Shown here one piece after another: positions 13,633-24,337 of a stretch of DNA of 64,000 nt. Numbering within the stretch: the stretch's first letter is position 1; the number at the start of each line of letters is the position of its first letter. The stretch comes from Lepisosteus oculatus (taxonomy: Eukaryota > Chordata > Actinopteri > Semionotiformes > Lepisosteidae). Below the pieces are notes generated by a model. That model was not told the origin of the DNA and did not search any database. It worked only from the letters and a program-made list of their open reading frames with translations. The stretch lies in assembly GCF_040954835.1 (NCBI RefSeq), contig NC_090696.1, positions 58,992,222-59,056,221 of the forward strand. The letters run 5' to 3'. The translations under genes were made by a program, and so were the position numbers.

Positions 13633-13686
<54 letters not shown>
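13633..13686. repeat. Hexanucleotide repeat (GTATAT)n
   Basis: About nine near-perfect tandem copies of a 6-bp unit. The run creates artificial open frames of alternating V/Y or I/C residues that should not be read as protein. Confidence 0.95.
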
Positions 13687-14380
13687 GCTGACCACTGTGT
13701 CACTGTGCTGTCCTTTTCTATTAATATTAATGAGAATTTCCCAAACATGCTAATTCTGTTAAAATGCCCATGGATTTCTTGTGAGATGGCATAAAACGGT
13801 AGTGAATGAACCCTGTCAGCTTCTTATGCTTTTTCTCAAGAAATTATTTCTCATTTTTGTTTTGCCTGGTCAGGCTGAGGAGACTGCCAAAAGGTTACTG
13901 TAACTGGAGCAAAGGAGAATGCCCATTCTGTATATCAATGTATCACTCAATTTCATACTCTCGTTATTAAGAGTAACAGAGCTGCTGTGTGTTGCTACTC
14001 GTAGTTTCCTCACCAGTTATCTTTCCATTTTTTTGCGCTAGCTTTGCTGTTTCAGCACTTCTCCTGTTCCTAGTTGCTACTGCTTTTCAGCCCTGAGTGT
14101 TTGGTTTAGTTTGCGTGCTTTTGTTGAATTTTTTCCCATCTCTTTGTTCCGGTCCCTACCACCTCACCGCTGCCTGAGACCTGCTTGTGAGCTCTCAGTC
14201 AGACGCGGCTATTTTTCAGCTTGCTGCGTTATTACAGCAAGGGATGCGAGCAGTAAGCTTTCAGTTTAGATTAATATATTCAAATCTTACAGAAAGGACA
14301 GAGCACTTACTGTAACTGCAATCATTTAACAGTTATCTGCATCAAGGGAACTGGACAATGTTAAAATCGAAAGACCAAAG

Positions 14381-15499
14381 TTAAACTTTCGCCGTGGCTT
14401 TTCCCAGGGATGTTAGACTCTTCTTTTCCTCTGCACCATTCTCTGAGCCGTGGGCGCTGTGGCGCCGGCGAGCGCTGAGCCGAATGAGGGGGATGACCGC
14501 TACGCTGCACCTGCGCCGAAACGTCTTCTTGGACAGGCTGTCCTGAAGCAGGGCATCGCTGATGGCATCGAAAGACATCTTCCTGCCTTTCCCCCGCCTC
14601 TGCTGGAGGAGGGCGTCCAGCCGGCGGTCGAGGTGCAGGTTTCTCCTGCGTGTCTGCTGCAAAGGGGGCAGGGGCTTGGCCAGAGAGCGGTACGAGGGAC
14701 TGATCTGATTTTGTTGGGCTTCAGTCAGGCTCCTCATATCTGATCTCCAGTCTCTGGCAGGCCTTGGGGAGACAGGGGCCACCTTCCCTTTCTTCTTCTC
14801 TGGAGTTGCAATCGTGGGCAATGTCTTGGGTTGCAGAAGCTGTCTGTGCTCAAGACCTTTATAAAACTTCTCTCGCTTCTCCCAGAGGTCCTTGGGCAAG
14901 GTCTTGTAAGGGAGGTCTCTCCTAAACCCTCGCTTTTGAATCTTCAAGTGCAGCTCCCAGTCTTTTGCAGTCTTCCCATGAACCTTGTCTTTGATGCATT
15001 CCGAGGCTTTGCCTAGGCTTCGGAGATCGGCAGCGCATTGCTTGTGACCCAGACGGCAGGAGAGAATGAGTGGGGTAACACCTTCCTTGTCAGGTTTGTC
15101 AACCTCCAAGCCATACCTCTTCATGGATTTCAGAAGCATCTTGGTGATGGAGGAGTTGCCCACTTTGGCGGCGTACAACAGGGCTGTGCAGCCCTCCCTG
15201 TCTGTGTAGTTCAAGTCGTAGTCCAGCGCCTCCAGAAAAAGCTTGGTTATGCCCAGTCGTTCGTAAAGCACGCTGTACATGAGTGCATTGCGGCCCTGTC
15301 CATCACAGAGACCTACAAGGGCTCCATGCATCAGCAGGATTCTCGCCACTGCCAGAGCCCTTGATTCCCCATCATGAAGGCAGCAAACCATCAAAGGAGT
15401 CCTTCTCTCATTATCAATCACATTAACATCGGCCCCCGCCTCTACTAATCTCCTCGTAAGCAAAAAGTCTCCCTTGATTATGGCTTGATGGAGATCCAT
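14381..15499 (-). CDS. Intronless ankyrin-repeat protein, ANKRD33/34/63-like
   Basis: Complete 372-residue frame. A stop codon (TAG) lies directly before the ATG, so the start is fixed. Residues 2-170 form about five ankyrin repeats: 2-30 with AGADVN, 32-66 with RTPLMV, 68-100 with NALMYS, 102-137 with CTALLYAA, 139-170 with VTPLILSCRLGH. Residues 175-372 are basic, low in complexity and probably disordered. They contain RRGKGRKMSF and several RRR clusters (RRRC near 328, ARRRHS near 348) that could serve as nuclear signals or kinase sites. Ankyrin repeats bind protein partners; no enzyme motif is seen. The RSMS-like motif and the fourth and fifth repeats resemble ANKRD63, and HGKTAKDWE resembles ANKRD33, so I do not assign an ortholog. 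The GC-rich coding DNA stands out from its AT-rich flanks. Function unknown. Confidence 0.88.
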   Translation of the reverse strand: MDLHQAIIKGDFLLTRRLVEAGADVNVIDNERRTPLMVCCLHDGESRALAVARILLMHGALVGLCDGQGRNALMYSVLYERLGITKLFLEALDYDLNYTDREGCTALLYAAKVGNSSITKMLLKSMKRYGLEVDKPDKEGVTPLILSCRLGHKQCAADLRSLGKASECIKDKVHGKTAKDWELHLKIQKRGFRRDLPYKTLPKDLWEKREKFYKGLEHRQLLQPKTLPTIATPEKKKGKVAPVSPRPARDWRSDMRSLTEAQQNQISPSYRSLAKPLPPLQQTRRRNLHLDRRLDALLQQRRGKGRKMSFDAISDALLQDSLSKKTFRRRCSVAVIPLIRLSARRRHSAHGSENGAEEKKSLTSLGKATAKV

Positions 15500-18332
15500 C
15501 TATGCCTCTTGCTCAAGATGGGGGTACAATCTGTCTTTAAAGTCGATGTTTGAGTTCCCAGGGTTCTCAGTCTCAGTAGTCCCAATAGATCTTACCTTAT
15601 TCTTCTTTTTACTTCTTATCTACAGTGCTGTTCTCTGTGCTATGCTGTAGCTTTTTCTAGTGGTTTCATAACTCTTAAACACCCTGTTCTGTACACCTCT
15701 GCCATCGTGAAAGATGAACTTCATAAGGAGCAAAGCTCTACCTCGTTTGCAATCCAGACACGCAGCTGGGGCCAGGGTGTGATTTGTAGTTGCTAATGGA
15801 AGGGGACGTGGCCTTTGTAGCAAATCAACAGCAGGCTTTGAAAGCGGCAGCCACAGGCAACAAAGCAATGCTGGTTAATCCTTCACTTGAGTGTCACTGA
15901 GAATAAAAAGACAGCATCTCAGTGGCAGGAAAGATCATTCCTCAGACCAACACAAAAACACAATGGGCCCATTCAAACATAAGCTTCTGGTGGATGATCA
16001 TCTTTTAAAGCATGTTAACATTTGCTTTTTTGCCCTGAAAATTAAAGGATTTTCATTTTTTTATATTAATAACTAGCTATTTTTAAATGATGTGACTTAA
16101 AAAATAGCAAGCTTTGTCAAATTTAGTTGCAATTTTACAAATGTTGCCTTTAATGATGTCAACGCATGATTTTTCTAGTGCAAATGGTCTGCTGTGTTTC
16201 ATTTTCTTTTGCGGTTAAGTATTTTTTCAAAAGTAGAATGTAGTGCTCAGTTCAGTATAGAACTGTCAAACCAATTTGTGATTTCATAAAATCACAATAT
16301 GTGATTTAAGGAATTCATCACTGTTTAAACACTTTAGGTTGTTTGTGTTGTTTGAAACATGTCTACCTGATAACTTAGTTCTTAATTGAATTCTTGGTTC
16401 TTGACTTAACTCTTTTTAAATCAGTGATAAATCACACTTCTCTGTAGTTTAAAAGTATATGGATGTCCTAAACCAAATACTATATTATTGTTATAAAAAC
16501 TTCGCAAACTGTCATTCTGAAGAAAATAAAAGTAAAACAGTAAATCATCACTTTCCCTTGATTTAATTTCCTTTTTTATGGCTTAACATTTCTGAAAAGG
16601 TAAACATTTTGACACTCATGCATCTCAAATGCATAACTGTACTATAAGCACTCTCAGTGTTCTATATCCTAAGAAAAGGCAATAAAATAAATAGGGGAAA
16701 AAACACTCTCTGCATCAGTGTTTTTCTGCACACTGTGACAGCACACAGGAATTGTAACCTTTGGTACTGCAACCCAGACGCAAAATAATATCTTATGTTT
16801 GAGCGATTATTGTTTAAAATCATAATAATAGTAAGACAGTAAAGTGAAAAGTAAAGTATGGAGCTGGATTTTCTTAAGAATATGGACCACTTAGAAAATA
16901 ACAAAAGCTAATACAAAGCAGTGCTATAAGAATATATACTGTATATGTATATAGAAATAATAAAATGATCTTTATTTTCTTTACTTTTTCTTGCATAGGA
17001 ACAAAATGTAACAGGAATTTTCACATCTGTGAGAGAGTTGGGTTTTACTATAAAAAATGCCACTTGAAACAGTGAAGCATTTTGAAATGAAACCCTTTGA
17101 CTTACTGTTGTTTTGACAGTGGACTTTGGGAATGTTAGCATGACGAAGAGAAAATGTTGTTTTGTGGTTTTAAGAAGGTTCAGATAGACACAATAATGCA
17201 GGTAAGGAAGATCATAGTAACCTAATTTTCCCTGGAGACAAATTCACATACAAATCTAAAAATCACAGAAGAAAGAACATTTTAAAAAATATGTGCGTGA
17301 AACTTGGGAACCGTTTTGGTTCTCCAGTAATATTTAGTGCAAAATTCATGGATTTATGGGTGATCCTAAATAATTTACCTACTAGTGAGTGTAGTGGGTG
17401 GATTTTCTAGCCTAAAAAATCATGAATCCATACAGTCCATATACCATTTTGTAAATCTAATGTATTTATATATTTTGTTTTAATTGCAGTAGTATAATAC
17501 TCAAAGTGTAAACATGCTACAGACATCAAATAGATCTGCACATTATGTTTATATCATTTTAAGTTTGTACAATATCAAAGAACATTTCTCTAGAAATATA
17601 TTTAAATCATACACGTTATTCTGATTTGTTTTGGAAACATCAGTTTGTTTCTAGATACAGTAACAGTAGATCATGCAATCTCCTATCTGCAAGAGATTTG
17701 TATGTTTAAAATGATAAAGTGCAATTATGCTAAAGGTGGACAGCACTAAGTAAATAACCAGCATACCAGTAGTTTCTAAGGCACACAGATACTGTACACT
17801 AACACCCTCAATAAAATGTAGAAATGATGTACTCTGTACAAGACTTTAGAATTTGCTCTAATGAAAAACTAAAGAGTATAAAATATTTACCACAGAATAC
17901 GCTTAATTATCAATCCTAAATGAAATAAGAATGGATCCTTTTTAAGGCTAGTAAAAGTAAAATACTCAAGATAAAACTTGTTCCACACAATTAATGTTTT
18001 TAATTTTCATAAAACATTCTTAAAAATAATTATTTTGTAAGTGCTGTCAATTACAATGTGATTCCTAAAATATTAAACACCAGCTTATGTAACATTTTAT
18101 ACATCACTGCAAACTTTAGAAGTACTCTGAAGAATTGTGCTGTATTCTTATTCACATAACAATGACTTATTTTAAAAACAGCCCTCACTAGAATAAGATA
18201 TTATGCATAGTGGGATCCCTTCCACAAATACTTTTCAATGTTATGCCCTGGACACATATGTACACCTGATTTATTTGACATTTAAAAGAGTTAACATTTA
18301 TTATTTATTATAAAACTGAGATGGTATTTCTA
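15500..18332. other. 5' flank of the ankyrin gene and gene-free stretch
   Basis: The first few hundred bases upstream of the minus-strand ATG should hold the ankyrin gene's 5' UTR and promoter. No TATA box or splice acceptor could be fixed. The rest is AT-rich with no recognised repeat or gene. Confidence 0.45.
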
Positions 18333-18683
18333 TCCAGCAACCATATCACCTTGCAGCTCTCAATTGGCAACCCACTGAGGCTAAGCAGGGTTAAGCCTGG
18401 TCAGTACCTTGGTATGAGACCTCCCGGAAAGTTATGGTTGCTGATGGAAGTGGTACTAGTGGGACAAGCAGGGGATGCCACCCTGCGGTCTGTGTGGGTC
18501 CTAATGCCCCAGTATAGGGGAGGAGACACTATACTGTTCTGGATGCCGTTAAACCGAGGTCCTGACTCTCAGTGGTCATTTCTGGGCATTTCTCGATAAG
18601 AGTAGTGTGTTATCCCAGTGTCCGAACCAAATTTCCCCCCTCTGCCTTTACCGTGGCCTCCAAATTGTCCCCATGTCTTGCCA
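18333..18683 (+). repeat. SINE3 with 5S rRNA-like head
   Basis: The head (CATATCACCTTGCAGCTC, GGCAACCCACTGAGGCTAAG, GGTCAGTACCTTGGTATGAGA) is clearly derived from 5S rRNA, including an internal-promoter-like region. The body follows with GTGGGTCCTAATGCCCC, AAACCGAGGTCCTGACTC and TCTCGATAAGAGTAG. The usual 3' half is replaced after about 18683 by the tail of a different SINE (next entry). Confidence 0.85.
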
Positions 18684-18746
18684 GGTAGGCTCTGGCTTCC
18701 CGCGACACCATATGGTATAAAGCAGTTTGGCAAATGATGTGACATG
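18684..18746 (+). repeat. tRNA-SINE 3' tail joined to SINE3
   Basis: GGTAGGCTCTGGCTTCCCGC, then GGTATAAAGCAGTTTGGC, matches the 3' end of the tRNA-derived SINE family (compare 55119-55372). It follows the SINE3 body with no spacer, so the unit is chimeric or two insertions abut. Confidence 0.65.
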
Positions 18747-19079
18747 GTATTTCCGGGGCATAACATACTGTATATTTACCATCATGTTCCACTGAAGGAC
18801 AGTCATTGATCTTGTAATCTAGAATGGATGTGAAAATAAATCTATCACATTTAGACAGTCTTCTGTGGCAAGGTAAGAGCTTCACAAGGAGTGGAAATCA
18901 TTTTTACCCCCTAAAATACTATGAATCCACCACATTATCCCAGGTAAAGAAAATAGGCTTTGATTTGTCCCAGACTGAAGAAGAAACTGAACTGCAAATG
19001 CCCTGAGCTTTTATCTTTATTATTTAGTTAGTGGTACTTTATGCTGAATATAAAAAGCTTCAAACATGCATCCAGCATA

Positions 19080-19372
19080 GCAGGCTCACAGCCCTGGGTT
19101 CAATTCTGGACCTAGGGTGCTATCTGTGTGGAGTTTGTATGTTCTCCCTGCATGGGTTTCCTTCCACAGTCCAAAAACATACTGGTACTGTATGTTAATA
19201 ATGTACATCTCTGGGAAAACTGGCCCTAGTGTGTGTGTCTGTGTTTGTGATGTGTCTGCCCTGCGATGAACTGACACCCCCTCCAAAGGATATGCAGCCT
19301 TGCATCTGTTTATTGGGCTCCGGCTCTTCTGCAACTCTGTATTGGATAAAGAGGTTAGAAAATGGATGGTTG
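19080..19372 (+). repeat. tRNA-derived SINE, full body with tail
   Basis: Reads from the head (GCAGGCTCACAGCCCTGGG, B box GGTTCAATTC) through GTGTGGAGTTTGTATGTTC, GGAAAACTGGCCCTAGTG and CTGCGATGAACTGACACC to CTGTATTGGATAAAGAGG and the AAAATGGATGG tail. Confidence 0.9.
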
Positions 19373-19436
19373 AAAAAGTTAGCAGTCCAAAAATGGTCAG
19401 CCTTTGATAAAAGAAACCTAAGTAAATCTGCAGTGC

Positions 19437-19985
19437 TTGAACTTGAACTTGAACTTTATTGCCATATGTAACCGGTACTGGTACAATGGAATTCTTACTT
19501 ACAGAAGGTCTCTCGATTGTAAAACAAGTGTAAAAAACAAGACAAAGTGCAAACAGTGCATCAAGACAATGTACAAACAAACAATAGACAATGTGCAAGT
19601 AAACATGTAGACAGTTTGAATGTAAACAATACAGACGTGTAAACAATGACTGGAGATGTGCAATAGATAAGAAATCATAAAGAGGTAGATGGTGATGGTG
19701 TAGGTGTGGTCCGAGGGGGATGGCTAAATGTGTTCACCAGTCTCACTGCTTGTGGATAGAAGCTATTGAAGAATTTAGTGTTAAGTGTCCGTATGCTCTT
19801 ATATCTCTTGCCTGAGGGCAGTGGGGTGAAGAGCTCATGCCCGGGGTGGTGACTGTCCTCTGTGATGGCCAGAATTCTACCACGGCAGCGGTCCTCATAG
19901 AGCTGTTTAATCTCAGTGAGACCGCAGCCGATGATCTTCTGGGCCATATTGACCATTCTCAATATGGTCAATATGGCTCAATTTG
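19437..19985 (-). mobile_element. L2-type LINE, 5'-truncated 3' end
   Basis: On the minus strand a broken coding end resembles the L2 C-terminus (IIGCGLTEIKQLY, then LPSGKRYKSIR, then FYPQAVRLVN). A 3' UTR follows, ending in a TTCAAG-type tail (about 19437-19457). Same clade as the plus-strand copy at 22265. Confidence 0.8.
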
Positions 19986-21849
19986 TGCATCTCCTTCTGT
20001 ACAATCTTGCAATGTAGCCAGCTTGGAATTGGGTTGTTGTTACCAAAGAAAAAAAGAACATATGTGATTTTATCAGATGTCCGCATAATACAGTATGTGT
20101 AACAAAGCTGCGCAAAGAAACCCTAATGTCTTTGCTTTGATGCTGTGACCCTCTGAGGAAATCAAATTACAATCCAGTACACATTTAATTTTTAGGTTAA
20201 CTTCTGTAATTTTCAGACAAAAAAAAATTGTGTTCAAGGAGAATTCCAAAGCTATAGTATTTTCGTATTTCGGGGTTTTGAAAGAATCAGCATTGATGAG
20301 TGCATTTCAAGCCACAATAATAGCAAAATGTACATAATAACTTGTAAAACCTCCAATTTACACCATAAAATAGATTAATTTTCCAGGTATGTGCAGTGCC
20401 ATATTCTGCAATTCAGAACGAAGCAACAAAACTTCTGAAGACGTGTGTGGCCTCATTACATTGTAAACAAGCAGGATTGTGAATACATTTCTTTTAATCC
20501 AATAGTAATATCACTTCGATTTTGAGACGGTATTGCAGACAAATACTGCTTACTTGTTAACTTGTTAACTCTGCATGCAGATCACATTGGAATATTTCTG
20601 CAGCGAAATGTCTGCTGCACAACCTGTATTTATTCGCTCGGACATCACAGTTCATTAGTCATTTTGGAGGCTAGTGAGCAGGAAGGGCCAAATAATGTCA
20701 CAATTGGTGGGAATTCAAATGCGAGTTAGCGACAACATGGAACTTACAGGGCTTTCACAAAGTTAATGACTTAGTGCTTTATTTGGAAACTATTTTCTTT
20801 CAATAACATCAATTAATTTAGTTACTCTTTAGTTTAGTTAACCGGTCTGAGAAATTAGGACTGCAGTTCCCCTTTAATATTTAATGATTTTTGGGCATCA
20901 ATCATTTTAGATGAACAATAATACATTTAAAAGACAGTGGTAATAACTGTTGGTACATAAGTGTTTGTAATCTACTAAATGTTCTTGATGGTTAGTAAAC
21001 AAACAAGATGGATGTAAAAATGAGAGTGGCAGGGAGTGATTGTTCATTTATCAAGTTTCCCTGTGCTTACTTATAAAAACCCATCTAGTTGGTCAGTGTA
21101 ACAGAACAGAACAAACAGAAATGAAGGGTGATTTTTCTAGCACACATGCAGTAGCAGTGAGGGAAACCTGGGTTATCATTATGGTAAGAGTCGAATGCCA
21201 GCAGGAAGGTATGTGCGAGCAGCACAGTTTGCATATAAAGTCTAACTGGCAAGATGAAACATGCATACCAAGCATCTCCAAAAGAGGGTATGCAAACAAA
21301 GAAACTGAGTAACTGATGATAACGTCAAATTGCTCTGCCAAGAGAGTCCAGTTAAAACAGCACTCCCCTGGCTTTTCAAAAGACATTATTTATACAGCAG
21401 AAGCTAAAGATCAACCTGTTGCCACACTGCACCTCAGGAAACTTTGTTGTGAACAACTACTGCAGCCTGTGTGCTAACAAACAACACTAAGCCTCGAGGC
21501 ATCAGTGAAAAGCAGAGACTCTCTGTGAAATTCAGAGTGGACTTTCTGGCTCTTCTGCTCATGGAGATGGCAGTGAATAGCCTAGCTCCAAACTATCAAA
21601 GGGAAATGCTGCAAGTCCAGCTCTTCAGGTCTTCTTCTTCAGACCTGGCTGAAAAGCAGGATCCACACTGTGGGCGGCAGTCACACCCTTCACTGTGGAG
21701 CTCACTGCTCAGATACACTAGACTGCAACTGTGGACAATTTAATATCATATACAGGATATTTTCAGTAAAGTTTTAAATGCAGAATTTAAAGAAATATTA
21801 ACGATTGAGTAAAATGTTATCTGGGACAAAAACTGGAAAGATTTAGACA
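19986..21849. other. Gene-free stretch
   Basis: No gene seen. Several frames of about 90 codons lie at 21.0-21.75 kb but show no domain, and opposite-strand frames overlap them. The right end may already belong to the decayed LINE that becomes recognisable near 21.85 kb. Confidence 0.45.
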
Positions 21850-22264
21850 ATGAATGGGAAACTGACAGCTGCTGTGCTAAATGTTCATCAAGGAAGATCT
21901 CAATAACATGCCTCAGGCAGTGAAAGGACAAAGCTCTTTATTAAATAGTATCAGCATAGAAGAGTTAGAGGTGTTTCAGGTACATGAAACACTCAAGTTC
22001 AATAAATCTTCTAGGCCCAATATTGTCTTATCAGTTGTACTTAGGTAAACAATGGAAGCAATTGTACTCAAGTAAACAACAGAAGTTATCAGAAGCTATT
22101 GATCTTCCAACAGAGACACAAGACAGCGGGAGATACAATCTCGTCCTCATTCATTAGGGGTGAAGGATGACAAAACTGAACCAAATAATTATAGACCAAT
22201 AGCTGTGACCTTATTAGCTGTAAAGTTAAGGAAATAAATAATAGAACAATACAATGTATATGGA

Positions 22265-22939
22265 TCACATATGTTATATGTCCATCACTGGGGTTACCCT
22301 CCCATCTATCCAGGACATTTATGACAGACGGTGCTTAAGTAAAGCTCTAAGCATAATCAAAGACCCCACACACCCCAGCTACAGACTTTGTGATCTGCTA
22401 CCATCTGGAAAACGGTACCGGATCATCGGGCCCGGACTACCAGACTCAGAGACAGTTTTTACCCCCGCACTATCAAACTGTTAAATTCCCAGCCTCTCTC
22501 ACTCTCACTCTCACCTCACCTCTCACCTATGATCTGAACCTCACAGTGCCTTCTTCCTTTCTTTCTTACCAAAAACCCAAACACACATTGAAAATCTACC
22601 TCTACCATACATGTCAAAAGCTCACTCCCCATAATTTCTATCCCTTTATTTTATTCTGTTGATGCATATTTTTGCACATAACCTGTTACCTTTTTGTTGT
22701 TTTGCACATTGCCTGTTGTTGTTTTTTGCACATTGCCTGTTGTTGTTTTTTTGCACATCGTCTGTTGTTGTTTTTTGCACACTGCCTGTTGTCTCTGTCT
22801 TTCTTTTGCTACACAATTGTATTGTTGTTGTTGTTTTTTCTCTTTGTACTACTTATGTCCGAGAGCTAGCTAAAAAGCATTTCGTTATACCATATACCAT
22901 GTATATGAGTGTAATGACAATAAACTTGAAACTTGAACT
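22265..22939 (+). mobile_element. L2-type LINE 3' end nested in the LINE relic
   Basis: Flanked by an 8-bp target duplication TATATGGA (22257-22264 and 22940-22947). The coding end reads IQDIYDRRCL, then LPSGKRYRI, then a stop at about 22482. A 3' UTR with a minisatellite follows. The terminus is GACAATAAACTTGAAACTTG, the usual L2-type tail. Confidence 0.85.
22668..22792. repeat. Minisatellite of about 27 bp in the L2 3' UTR
   Basis: Four to five units built on TTTTTGCACATTGCCTGTTG with a variable T/GTT spacer. Confidence 0.8.
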
Positions 22940-23390
22940 TATATGGAAATATGGAATATTTCGATTTTCAGCAGGCATTTCATAAAGTTCCCAATAAAAC
23001 ATTCTCAAATTACAAGCAGTAGGCATATGGGGAAATGCTTGTGTTTAGGATTGGTTAATTAGAAAACAGAGTACAGAAGGGTGAATGCTTAAATGGGGCA
23101 GGAGTAATTAGAGAAGTAAAAAAGAGATCTGCACTTGAACCACTGCTCTTCCTAATTCAGATTAATGAACTTGATTCTATTATAGTTAGTACTCTGGTCC
23201 AGTTTACAGATGATACCAATAGGGGAAGATTAGCAAACACTGTAGAAGCAGCAGAAGAAATTCCAAAAGTTTTTAATAAAATTCAATACATGGAACATGA
23301 AGATAACTCCCATGAAAGGAAAACCACAAGGTATTCCAGGGACAGAATTCCTGATAAACCTTCAGGTTCAAACCGAAAGAAATAAATTTA

Positions 23391-24104
23391 TAGAATTAGG
23401 CACGTAGTGTCCACTCGAGGTACCCTAAATGCACTTTGGTTGCTGTACAGTTAAAGAACAATGTGAATGAAAACAATTTAAAAAAACATACCCATATTTA
23501 TATATGCACTATTAACATTCTGTTGGCTACAACTGTGAAGTGAGTATTGCCATGAAATGTGGACCCACACAACTTTACTTTTCTAAGGAATCCCTGAGTG
23601 AGATTTCTATGACAGAATGCTCATCCCTGAACACAAACTCTAGCAATCAGGTACTTGGCTTGCCAATACAAATCTTTTGAAATAAATTACTTAGCCCATT
23701 ATCTATGAAGGTAACAGGCTGGCTGAGGTTTTTATTCTGGGCTATAGACACCATTACTGTATTTGTAGTTCAGGGCTGGGGTTGGCGTTAAAATTGAAAA
23801 TTTCCCAAAAATCTACAGTAATTGATAAATACGTTGTCTCTGCGAATAGACTGGCAAATGTGAAACTAAAAGAGAATGAAGTAGAGACTATCTAACCAGT
23901 TAAGAGTAAGGATTCTACAATGCGATCCATAACCCATGGTGAAGTCTCTTAGGAAAGTGAAAATGTGAGGTAACACCAGCAGCCTTTCACATGAGGATAT
24001 ATTAAGTAGTTAGCTATTAAACCACAGAGACAAATTAATCAATATATTCCCCACAGCAGTGATTCCAAACGCCACCTGTAGACGAGGACAGACAGGTGCT
24101 GGCT
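23391..24104. other. 3' flank of trmo
   Basis: Downstream of the trmo stop on the minus strand. A minus-strand AATAAA lies at 23731-23736, about 370 bp past the stop, and is the best candidate polyadenylation signal. No other feature is recognised. Confidence 0.4.
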
Positions 24105-24337
24105 TTACAGCCTGCCTTTGCTGCAGCACTCAGAGGACTGAACGGGTCTGACTCTGAGGACCTCTGCAAAGCCCTCTCCAAACCAGCAGGTGATGTGCGC
24201 GGTGTCCAGGGTGAAGTGGAACAGCTGGTCCTGACAGCGTGTGCGGCGGTACACAGAGCGGGGGTCAGCAGACAGCACCCCCCTGATGGCGGCGGCGGCG
24301 TCCTCTGTGGACTGCAGAAACTGGAAGGAGGGCTTCC
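24105..24337 (-). CDS. trmo: trmo coding exon 6 (C-terminal domain)
   Basis: Acceptor TGCCAG. Encodes residues 410-486 (FQFLQSTEDAAAAIRGVL, SADPRSVYRR, FTLDTAHITCWFGEGFAEV), ending in a TAA at 24105-24107. Confidence 0.95.

Larger units (their letters stand above)
12896..14380. other. 3' flank of the ankyrin gene; gene-free
   Basis: Contains two microsatellites (13039-13074 and 13633-13686). A T- and C-rich block at 13.98-14.25 kb may be 3' UTR of the minus-strand ankyrin gene or an unrecognised repeat. Minus-strand AATAAA-type signals exist near 13.4 kb, but none can be assigned with certainty. Confidence 0.45.
21850..23390 (+). mobile_element. CR1-like LINE reverse transcriptase relic, interrupted by L2
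   Basis: Broken frames follow reverse transcriptase order on the plus strand. An INKS-like block comes near 21.99 kb, NYRPIAVT near 22.19 kb, then after the nested L2 FDFQQAFHKV near 22.97 kb, and LEPLLFLIQINEL and FTDDTN (the decayed FADDTKL catalytic motif) near 23.14-23.22 kb. Stops and frameshifts throughout show it is dead. Confidence 0.75.

Noticed and set aside
13571-13794. Frames with repeated VYVY or ICIC residues
   Set aside because: Translations of the (GTATAT)n microsatellite.
18333-18450. Possible 5S rRNA gene
   Set aside because: Sequence is diverged and continues into the SINE3 body; it is a SINE head, not a functional 5S gene.
19086-19646. 186-codon minus-strand frame
   Set aside because: It spans a SINE in antisense and the 3' UTR of an L2 copy; no coding signature.
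22659-22985. 108-codon plus-strand frame rich in Cys, Leu and Phe
   Set aside because: Translation of the minisatellite in the L2 3' UTR.
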